Shown piece after piece: positions 54,501 through 64,000 of a DNA stretch of 64,000 nucleotides. The notes under the pieces are model-generated. The model was not told the DNA's origin and did not search any database. It was given only the letters and a program-made list of their open reading frames with translations. Where the stretch lies: positions 15,066,860 to 15,130,859 of the forward strand of contig NC_135244.1 of assembly GCF_947623445.1 (NCBI RefSeq), written 5' to 3'. The position numbers and the translations under genes were made by a program. Origin of the DNA: Clavelina lepadiformis (Eukaryota; Chordata; Ascidiacea; Aplousobranchia; Clavelinidae). How positions within the stretch are numbered: position 1 is the stretch's first letter; each line of letters begins with the position of its first letter.

Positions 54501-57500
54501 TGTTTCCATTAACAATGCTTTTGATATACTTTGGTCCAGTATGTTGGATATTTACCAGTATATACTATGCATATCAGTTACATGCATGAGATACGTTAAA
54601 AGTATAACGTATTGAGGGAAGTTTATTGCATATTATGATGTATATTTACTGTCGTATATATAATATTTATTCTTCTCTACAGAAAAAAGCTATGGTATAG
54701 ATTGCAAACAGAGTCTTATTTGTTTTTATCAATGCATTTACTAGTTGCTAATGGCAATTCTTCGACTGGGCTTTTTAACTACTTTGCTTTCCGATCCTGT
54801 GATACAAGGCTTCACAACTGGTTCTGCATTTCACGTTATGAGCTCCCAAGTTAAATATTTGTTTGGTCTTAATAAATCTGTTGGAAAATACAGTGGACCC
54901 TTTGCAATCTTTAAGGTGAGTACTGTGTATATGTTTTGGTGCATCTATAATACAGTTATCATTTGCATATTGAACTGAATTTGCCTTCAGTGACCTTGCC
55001 ACACTGACATTTCACCTAGTTTATCAGATCATGGGTGGGCTCAGGTAACCCGAGGTAACTATTATCTGTTTGCTTTGTCATGCTGACTAATGAGCTGTCT
55101 TCACAACTCAATCTTCTAATTATAAAGCAAGTATAATAAATTGCTAACATTTATCGGCATGTCCAACACCAACATCACATAGCAAATGTTTAACATGCAT
55201 GCTTTTTGCAGTCTGTTCGAAAGACAGATAACCATTTTTGTAGTTATCATTTTGATAAAATGACTTTTTTAATTATATAGATGTACATTTTTTACATTAA
55301 TTTTTATGTCACTGCACACCAATGTTTAATTGTTTTTTCAGACGTTTATTGACATTTTCAAAAATCTATCGCATGCCAATGTTCCAGATGTGATTATTTC
55401 TGTTATTTCTCTTCCCGCTTTACTTATTGTAAAATACCTCAATGAACGGTACAAAAAGAAGTTACGAAATATTCCCATTCCCATTGAGTTGATCTTGGTT
55501 GTGCTTGCCACTGTCATTTCTTACTTTTGCAATTTGGACGATCCTCCTTATAATGTTAATATTGTCAAGACCATTCCAACAGGGTGAGAACATTGATGTT
55601 TAATTTTTCTGCACATCTTCTATATGTTAAAAGTAAGAATTTAACGTGAATGTATGAAACTGAATTTTCTTAAGACATAAAGAAGAATTAAAACAGTAAA
55701 TGTTATTCGAAGCAGTTTATGTCTTAATGGAAATGTAATTAAGTCAGCGATTACTCACTCTCTATAATTCTGTCCAGATTTCCTCACTTCTCATCCCCTT
55801 CTTATACTTATCTGTGGTCTTCAATGGTAACAGATTGTCTGATAATGGCATTTATCAGTGTTGCAATAACGTTGTCACTAACGAAGATTTATGCTGATAA
55901 ACATGGGTATGAGATTGATGCCAATCAGGTACAAAAATTTCAAACTTTATACTGATGCGACTTGAAGTTTAATTTTAGGAATAAAACAGTAGTTAATGAG
56001 AAGTTTTGTTATCTAATATGTGTACGTTAGTTGAAATTAATAAGTTTTTTCACAATTTTTTAGGAGATACTGGCATTAGGAATAGCCAATATTCTTCCCG
56101 CATTTTTGAGTTCATTTGCAGTTGCTGGCTCCTTGTCACGTACTGCCATCCAAGAATCCACTGGTAAAATCAAATTAACTTAAAGTTCTAATATATGATA
56201 ATTATTTCAGTGAAGACCAACTTGTGACTAACATTTAAACTTGACATGCAGGGGGTAAAACACAGCTTGTGAGTGTCCTTTCTTCCGTGTTGATGTTGAT
56301 TGTCCTTATTTGGCTTGCACCACTTTTCCAACCTGTTCCCAAATCAGTGCTTGCTTGTATTATCATTGTTGCTCTTAAAAGCTTATTCATGCAGTTTGAA
56401 AAATTAAAGGATCTCTGGCTAGTGAGCAAGCTGGATTTTGTAAGTTTGCTGGGTTTTATCTCATTTTGTAAAGCAACATTTTTTATTGTGTGGTTTTTGC
56501 AATATTTATACTTACTTCTGGTTCACAAGTCTTCTTATTAGTTATTAGTTTTCTCTTGCGTGTTAAAAGCTCACTTATTCCATGAATTTCAATTAAATAT
56601 AACGAACAAAACGTTCAAGGCTTTGTCTAATTTAAAAATGAAAATAAAAACCCATTGCAATAAGCAAAATTTTTTTTAGTGTATTTGGATTGTTACATGC
56701 ACGGCAGTTGTTCTGCTTGGAGTCGACCTTGGCCTTGCCGTTGGTGTTGCCATGGCAATTGTGGCTTTAGTATTTCGAATTCAGCATCCAAAACATGCCA
56801 TTTTAGGTCGAATTATGCACACTGACTTATACGCTGATCGAAAAAAGTACAAAGACGCATATGAAATACCTGGTATTAAGATATTTCATTATGCTGACTC
56901 ACCGTCATTTACAAACAAGGATGCTTTCAGAAACTCGCTGTATCATGCCATAGGGTAAGTCAACAATGACAAGGGTGATCCAGAAAGACAGTTGATATAC
57001 TTGAAATGTGGTCTTGCTATATTCCACCTTACAAGATCTGCTGACTAACTGCCTTTATTGTTCACATGTGGTACAAATAGTATAGCCATAGATATAAGTT
57101 CATTAGAGTTATTACTTATTAGTTACCACTCGTAAACAAAACGACATTTTGTCTAAACATAATTGTAGTGTTTCTATCAAACAGTCTGATAAGAAATATT
57201 TTATTTTTTATGATTTTTGCCTTTATGTATGTTACATGAAGAAAACAAATATATTTTCAAATTTCAGCTGTAATCCAAGTACAGTGCTGAGCAAGCTAGA
57301 GAAGCGAAGAGAAAAAGAACTTGCTAATTCAGAGATAAGCATGGTGAGAAGTTGTATGTACTAGAAACACGCTATACTAACATTTTGTTAGGTCGTCATA
57401 CACCATCTCCAAAGCGTTCCATTTTATTGTCTACCAGTTTGTCTAACACTAAAGTATAGGCTAACTAACTCAATTGTCTATTTTGCTAACTGGTCATATC

Positions 57501-59846
57501 ACTTAAGAGTTATGAATGTATTTGTCTTTCTTATACAGAGGTTAATTCAAAAGAAAAGTTTATCTACCAGCTCACCAGCAAGATCGATTGTAAGTTTTAT
57601 GTTGTCAAATTTTGTCAATCCACATCCACAAAGGCTTCATAAATATTTCTGTATGCTGAGTGTATATACTAGCGTACCTGTATTTATTGCTTTATTCATT
57701 AAAGCAGGAAAAGGAAGGCAGTATGAGGAAGAGATCAAAGCTGGCACCAGATGCAGGTACAATTGCATTTTTGTTTTTTTGATTTCAAAAGATTAACCAG
57801 CTCTTGCTAACATGTCTTGTTGAGTCCTTAGTGCATTAAAATAGTTTAACTGCTGAGTTGAAGGTTGAAAAACTAAAATTCTGTTCAGAGAACCCTAAAA
57901 TTCCATAAAATTAAGTAAAGCGTCCAAAGTTTTGTAGGTATGAAAACCTGTATGCAAGTTTGCATGTTTTCATGTGTTGTGTGATTAGTATATATGATGG
58001 TTTCTTACTCATAACTCCGTTTCTCAACTAGCAAGGCATGTCTCACCGGTAAACCATACAAAGGTTTTTAAGTTGATCATCACACTGTACTTATGAACAA
58101 ATAAAGAGAGGTATGATGTCACTGTAAATTAAGTTTATGACCTTCATTTGCACGTGTCCCGCAAAAAATACCAAGTGTTTACTATGAGGCAGTGGTAGCA
58201 AGTTAGCTCACTGCCTTCTTATTTTTCTACTTAAGCATTATGATGTTCGCACCAACAATGCCACGCTAAAATGCGGAGCGGCAGTGTATGTGTCAGTAGT
58301 TTGCTACTGGCGTTTGCCGAAGCCGATTGCAACGGAATGAATACTAGATTGTGGATCACACACCATTACGCAAAACAATCGCTATTTGATTACAAGAACT
58401 CCATATTGTTAATTTGTTAACCGCCCTACAATGCCGCACTGCACCAGATTGCGCTTTTGGGAAATATACAATCATACTACTGTACGTATCGTGTCATTTG
58501 TATGGATGTGTCGAATCAAATACGAATCCACATATTGCGCACGAATATCGAACATTTTGTTATTCTCACGAATCCAACATTTTCGGGCTGATTCGGGCCG
58601 AATACTTTACTTTGCATTAAGTAGAGAAACAACAGTAAAACGTTCAAGTTTTTGATTGTATGATCAACCGTAATGACATTGCGAAAATTATTGGTAACTT
58701 GGTATAAGCGAAAACTGGTTGATATCTTTCAAACTATCATCAAAATAACAAGTTTTAACATTTTGCTCGTCGGGTATTCTCACGCATCCAAACCATTGTC
58801 AATTTGACACATCCCTATGTGTAGCCTATGTCGTGTGTGTTTTAGTCAGTTTGGGAACCAATTTTTTTAGGCTGCCACTATTTCGTGCGTTCGAAGCTAT
58901 TTTTCAAAGTTGTTTGTTAACCGAACTTAAATGTTATAATATAGTGATATAAACCCAATCTAAATCTTCCTTCTAATCTAAATTTAACTCCAATAAAACC
59001 TTAAATAACTGAAATCAACTTTTTGCATAACCCTTCTAACCTAACCGCCAACCTTATACGATGTGCTTGACATGCATACGGTGAAATAGTCACTTCAATT
59101 TTTTAATAACCTTTCCTCTGGTTATGGGCTGTAAATGTTTCCAAACTACAATTGGAAAAAAGTAAAAAATTATTGGATTTATGAAACTGATACCTTACTT
59201 CAGGCTCGCACTTTATCGTCGCTTTCAGTTAAAGATTGTTATTTTGTAAATGCACAGAATCACTTTTGGATGACTCTTCTATGTCCATATTGGGATTTAA
59301 TGTATTGATTTTGGATGCGACCATGTGGAGTTTCATTGATTCAACTGCATCCAGAGAAATTTTGCAGATCATTGACAAGTTTCTAGCCCTTGGTGTCACT
59401 GTTGTATTAGCCGGACCATCATGTGGGTAGTTTTCCGTTAGAAGTCTCTTATGTGATAAATAAGTTATTATTTACTTGTGGGCTATGTTTAGGCGTGTAT
59501 GTTTGCCATAGTGTAACGTTTGTTGTTTCCTGTTCAAAGTGCCTTGAAGTCAATTCATAGGGTGACAGAAAACGGGGATTTCCACAGAGTTAATATTTTA
59601 TGGTGGAGAAGTTTTTACGTCAGTGAGTAAAAAACCCATTTTGTATTCACAGCCAACGTTTTAAAGACGCTTGATGGTTGTGGACTCCCTTCTCGTGTTA
59701 GCCATGACCAAGTGTTTGTATCTGTCCACGACGCAGTAGTCTATGCTGAAAAAGTTCATCAAGAGACTGTAACAAGAAGCGAAAGCGTAGAAGAACCGTA
59801 TTCAAACATGCCTGGTTATCCAGGGTTTGATTCCCTTGCTTTATGA
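51507..59846 (+). CDS. SLC26/SulP family anion transporter with STAS domain
   Basis: Sixteen exons: 51507-51649, 53390-53511, 53647-53757, 53943-54089, 54341-54459, 54745-54915, 55342-55583, 55778-55928, 56064-56163, 56252-56439, 56680-56954, 57268-57343, 57539-57589, 57708-57756, 59258-59422, 59653-59846. The frame closes at 767 aa, a normal SLC26 length. Signatures: [103 protein letters not shown]. An extracellular loop has possible N-glycosylation sites (NLTT, NSTF). The cytoplasmic STAS domain begins near [11 protein letters not shown], is interrupted by a charged variable loop (exons 12-14), and resumes with [20 protein letters not shown]. Known family role: exchange of Cl-, HCO3-, SO4 2- or oxalate. 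Most like the SLC26A3/4/5/6 group by feel; the exact orthologue and substrate cannot be set by eye. Confidence 0.95.
51863..53283. mobile_element. hAT-like element in SLC26 intron 1
   Basis: Left end CAGGGTCTCCAAACTATGG, right end inverse of CAGGGGTCTCAAAACT; weak 5/8 duplication gataaagt / gattgtgt. At 1.4 kb it is the largest such element here, yet it shows no intact transposase. A short frame with [13 protein letters not shown] near the right end could be a remnant. Confidence 0.65.
58501..58817. mobile_element. Decayed relative of the TAGGGATG MITE
   Basis: Starts tatggatgtgtcgaatc and ends gacacatcccta, with interior cgaat/attcggg words as at 49982-50405. No target duplication found. 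Lies in SLC26 intron 14. Confidence 0.6.
58868..59096 (+). mobile_element. Dispersed MITE-like repeat, CACTATTTCACC family
   Basis: From ggctgccactatttcg to ggtgaaatagtcac; interior matches 43126-43370. Lies in SLC26 intron 14, next to another decayed MITE. Confidence 0.7.
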
Positions 59847-60411
59847 TCCATTTATGTGCCATTTCAAGGTGCTGGTTTACTGATGCCAAAAAAGTTGGAA
59901 TGCTGCGACCAATTTCCTAATATATCTATCTAACTTTTGTTTAGTTGTTTACATTTGTGATCAATGCAGCTGCAGTTGTAGTGTTTTTCCTCTGTCCTTC
60001 TCTGTGAATGACACTCCTAAATGTAGTGTCTTAGTGTCATATGCAGATAATTGTATTGCTTCATTGCACTTTATTTATTAATTCAAAATTAATTGCGCAC
60101 GCCAGAATTAATGCACCACTCGTTTGCTTTTAAGCAGGGTAAGTAAAGCGCTTGCTTTCGCCCGGTTATCTGTACTCATTGAGTGGTCAAATGGTACAAC
60201 ACAAATGTATTTCTTTACATACACAAAAAAGTTAGATGCTGCATAATGGAAATTAAGTAAAGTTTGCACATTTGATTGGAAAGCCACACTCAAGAAATAC
60301 AAAATCACATGACGACATGTAAAAATAGCACTGTAATGATCAATCTATTTTTGAGCATTTATATAAGCTGCTGTGTAAGAGCATATAGTTAACTATGTGG
60401 TTCTTTTTATC

Positions 60412-60417
60412 AATAAA
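60412..60417 (+). promoter_or_regulatory. Candidate SLC26 polyadenylation signal
   Basis: AATAAA 566 nt past the SLC26 stop on the coding strand. Closer variants may exist, so use is only plausible. Confidence 0.35.
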
Positions 60418-61280
60418 TTATGTAACTGGTGCAAAAATTGAATGAGCCAAAAACGACTACTTTATTTAACTTTTTTAGCAGTTTGAATAAGTTTATAGGT
60501 ATCCGTGGTAAGCTGTGTTGTGCGTAGCAATCTGAGGAAAAGTTCTTTGTTTTTGAAAGTTCAATTTACTTGCAGTTGTCAACTGAATGTCAGTCACGGC
60601 AAACACTTTTGACTTCCATGGTAGGCAGAATTTAGAAAAATGTAATAAAAAATAGTAGTAAGACCACAGGTCATGCGGTAGAACCGTGTTTAAAATTTTC
60701 AATAACCGGAGAAATGATCGCAACTTGGGATAAGTCGGCAAAAGTTTCCAAAATACTGTAGGCCTACATCTCTGCTAAAAGGTAGATGTCTTTTGGCCTA
60801 GCAGGTGGATCGTAAAAATTTACAACCTGCCAAGTACGATTTTTCCACTGACCTCGAGCTCAAAAACTATTGAAACAAACTTTGAAAAGAATTAAACGAC
60901 TGTTACAGGTTGCTATGTGGTACAAATGCGCATACGACAGTCTTACAGAAGCACATTAACAACGCTCCATAATGACGCAATACTTATCACGTGTAAGAAA
61001 CTTGTTTTCAGCGCAGAAGCGCTTCCGCCTCCGCCCTGTTGTTTCCCTGATGTACCTATGTTAAAAAAAAGAGATATTTCATTTTAGTATGATACTGGTG
61101 TGGTAAATGACAATAATAATAGTCAGTGGCCAATCTTTATATGAATGAATATTTCACTCAAAGAGTAAGCCATTTTAATTTCAGATGTTTACATTTCTCT
61201 TTGTATGAATGTGAATGTTATAATTCATTTCTGGATTCCCTTGTTGTTCCTAATTTTCTACTGTTTATGGGCATATGATT

Positions 61281-61645
61281 CAGTGTTGTAACCAAGTCAT
61301 TTATTTCTGACTCGAGTCAAGTCAATTTAAGTTGTGACTCGAGCCAAACCAGGTCAATGCATTTAACCTAAAAATTTTCCTGACATCAAACTGTGCTTAG
61401 CACTAAATCGGTTACCACAACATCATGGCAGTCCAAAAATTAGTATGGTTGATTTTGTTTTCAGAGAAGTGTAATTTTTTGGAAAAATCGTTTGATTTTG
61501 TTACTTAAAGCTCTATATTCGTCACGACTGTAACAATGCAACTCGAGTCATTTTAGACTCTAACTCAAGTCACGTCAAGCAATTTAGGACGTGAAAATGT
61601 GACTCTAGTCGACTTGAAACAATGACTGGATTCATTACAACACTG
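61281..61645. mobile_element. hAT element with GACTCGAGTC repeats
   Basis: Termini CAGTGTTGTAACCAAGTCA / inverse CAGTGTTGTAATGAATCCA with a 7/8 duplication atatgatt / atatcatt. Interior repeats GACTCGAGTCAAGTC-like palindromes. 365 bp. Confidence 0.9.
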
Positions 61646-61829
61646 ATATCATTTTGAATTTTGTAATGCAATGTTACTATTTATCTAAGTTACAATTTGT
61701 ACGATTGTTAGAAAAGGTATATAGGAATTTGGGATAAATCGAACGTCTTTACATAAGACGATAACTATGCAGTTGTTCTTATGCAATCGGAATATTCTTA
61801 TTTTGTCCTTTACGTTTTACTTAACTCAC

Positions 61830-64000
61830 TTTTCAATGTTGACACTGAAAAAGTGTGGGTTGGTTTGCCCATTCCACCTGCGTTGTAAGCTCTTATCCAG
61901 ACCTCATACTCCCCATCTTCTGGCAAGTCAAACTCGATACTGGTTGTCTTGGTGTCTGCGTTTGCTGCGTTTTTGTTTGTCGCAAACCGGGGCCAGTATT
62001 CAGCCTACACGTAACCAGTAGAAAAATATTGGGAATGACACCATTTCCAATGCTTACTTTCACACACCTGACTTAAAACGTTTTTGTAAAGCTTGAACGC
62101 AGTAAAACACATTGCGCTAATTATGGGTTGCTCACAGACTGATTAATCACCAAGCAGGCAATGACCGTTGTAGTATATCACGATAACAGAGTGCTTTCAG
62201 TGAATTAAAGTATTACGAATTTTTAAAGGTAATTGTTGCGCTTCATCTTTATAAACTCACCACATAACCTTTTATGGGACCCTCAGGTATTTCTTGTTCA
62301 ACTGCATCCCAACTTGATGTAATCGTTCGACCAACCAGTTGTAGTTTGACGTTGGTTGGGGCGTTGGAAGGAGGTTGTTTCTGAGTGTTGAAGTTGTAAA
62401 CGGTAGACCACGGACCCATCCCTATTAACGAGATGATGAAAAATATAAGCTTTTATTTTTCGATTTTCCCAGGTTTACTTAAGTGTAAGTAAATCTAGCT
62501 GAGCCCGATAAAACCAAGAGCATGTCCATCCTCTCAATCTTTTATCCTATACGACGCTTTTGATTAAAAATCTTACTATCATCTTTATCCTTTCTTGCAG
62601 GATTTATGCTCTGAGATTTTTACTCGTTATGCAGGTTGCTCTTACAGTCTTTTCATTTGATTCTGACGTCTTTAATTACCTGCTGTGTTGAAACCTGCAG
62701 TTTTTACGCCGTATAAGTTGTTTGCATCAAGGTTGTTGATATAAATATACGGAGACCCGCCAATTGTTGTTAAGTTTCGCCAGTCGGATCCCGCATCGCA
62801 TTTCTTCATGTTGCATATTTTAACCTGTAGTCGAATGTAATATTAATTTGAAAGGTAGCTTACAGCTTGCTATAGTGCCTATGCAGCTGCATAAGTAGTT
62901 TGCTTTTGATTTATTTCTGTCTCTTGCACCTACCTTGTAACCTCTTGTACGGCCGTTTTCATCAGGAACACCATTCCATGTTATATTTGCGTGACATGCT
63001 TCAACCTTTGATGTCCTTAACCCTGTTGGGGCCATTGCAGGAGCTGCAATTACAGTTATGTGAGGAAAGAAGTGAAACTATATAGCACATGAGACCGTTT
63101 AGCTTGAACACTGTAACGCCATATGTACCTCATATAGGCTATAGTTCAAAACTAACCTGCTTCAGCAGTGTGGACAATAGCTGTTTCGCTATCCGGACCT
63201 TCACCTGCGTCATTCTCGGCCAAAATCTTGGTTTCGTACGGCTGGTATATCTCGGTTTCATTCACCTATACGTTTATTTCTTTTCAATGTTATGAAACCA
63301 TTTGCTTTTATTTATTTTTGTTAAGTAAAAGATCAAAACCGAAAGGGCCTTGCAGTGCTTTATACGTGAGCCCAAACCAAATATGAGGCATTTGTTTAAG
63401 ATGGACTGGAAAACCATAAACCTTCTATATCTCTGGCAGTTTATGGATCAGTTTGTTTGAGTTAGTGACGTTACTATTTGTCACAATATTTTTAAACAAT
63501 TTTTCTAGCCCGATTGTTTGCTTTACCGTCAAATGATTGAAATTCAAAATAAAATTTGAAATAATTCGACAAAATTATGGTGAAAATGTCTTGGCGGTTA
63601 AAATATCAGCTACACCGTATATTGATCAAAAAGGCACACCTGAAATGCTGTAGAGTGCGATGATCCGCCAGACACGACCTTTTCAACCCAAGCAGGGGCA
63701 TCCGAGACTTCATTGTCAGGGTTTTCAAGGTCGATAGGAAGCGTTACCGCTTTCAACTTTCTAATCGCAACAATGTAATCGACATCTACATCTCCGAAAT
63801 ACTTGCGATGTAACGACTGCAAGATGTAATTTGCAGATATTAGGCTAGCATTATGTAGCCTACTTATTTAGTATAGACTAAATAACTTGTAGCTTATAAA
63901 AAGATAGTAGACCGATGTAAACAAACAATTCAAACAAACTGTGTAAGATAATTTATTGAATACAAATCGGTCAAAACATACCTCCCACTTAACGACTAAA
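61830..64000 (-). CDS. Contactin-like cell-adhesion protein, fibronectin-III region (partial)
   Basis: Exons in coding order: 63982-64000 (partial), 63640-63816, 63157-63265, 62934-63043, 62680-62824, 62261-62421, 61830-62004; phases 0,0,1,0,1,0,1 agree at each junction. They encode the end of one fibronectin-III domain and two further ones. Core Trp residues: VVKWE, NITWNG, SSWDA. Domain ends: LAENDAGEGPDSE, AGFNTAGMGPWST, RAYNAGGMGKPT. The linker QKQPPSNAPTNV followed by GYVVAEYWPRF closely follows contactin domain 4. Known role: GPI-anchored immunoglobulin/FnIII neural adhesion molecules. The N-terminal Ig part lies past the right edge. A C-terminal exon (GPI signal) should lie below 61830, but none was recognised. 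L1/neurofascin family is the alternative. Transcribed convergently with the SLC26 gene. Confidence 0.78.

Larger units (their letters stand above)
59847..61829. other. Convergent intergenic region SLC26 / contactin-like gene
   Basis: SLC26 3' flank on one side. The last contactin-like exon (GPI signal) is expected on the minus strand but was not found. The hAT element 61281-61645 lies here. A minus-strand open frame at 60493-60741 has no hydrophobic tail typical of a GPI signal. Confidence 0.45.

Overview
The window is AT-rich, intron-dense nuclear DNA from an animal. Genes have many short GT-AG introns, there is no operon layout, and the intergenic and intronic DNA is packed with short non-autonomous DNA transposons. 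Gene content (FIG4, DAZAP1, METAP2, an SLC26 anion transporter, a contactin-like adhesion protein, collectin-like lectins) fits a deuterostome. Compact introns, high AT and small collagen-tailed lectins suggest a tunicate such as a Ciona relative. That placement is inference; nothing read here fixes the species.

Layout. 1-8 kb: two minus-strand lectin-like genes (one cut by the left edge, one complete without a collagen tail) set in a duplicated, rearranged block. 9.2-15.5 kb: complete minus-strand DAZAP1 orthologue (10 exons, about 405 aa). 16.7-24.7 kb: complete minus-strand FIG4 orthologue (19 exons, about 883 aa). 24.7-32 kb: no convincing gene, but a tRNA-like SINE, a hAT MITE, a 1-kb element with eight copies of a 12-base word, and a 159-bp tandem duplication. 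32.0-37.5 kb: a decayed plus-strand lectin copy and an intact minus-strand collagen-tailed lectin. 37.5-45.3 kb: gene-poor repeat territory. 45.3-49.4 kb: complete plus-strand METAP2 (11 exons, about 470 aa). 51.5-59.8 kb: complete plus-strand SLC26 transporter (16 exons, about 767 aa). 61.8-64 kb: the fibronectin-III part of a minus-strand contactin-like gene running off the right edge.

The housekeeping genes are not functionally linked. The four lectin-like loci form the only local family. They share intron phases and exon lengths (248-nt and 201-nt exons), differ in collagen content, and include one pseudogene, so this is the accessory, fast-changing part of the window. Exon models were built by hand from splice sites, reading-frame continuity and recalled family sequences, and the reading frame closes across every complete model. 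No alignment or database search was run.
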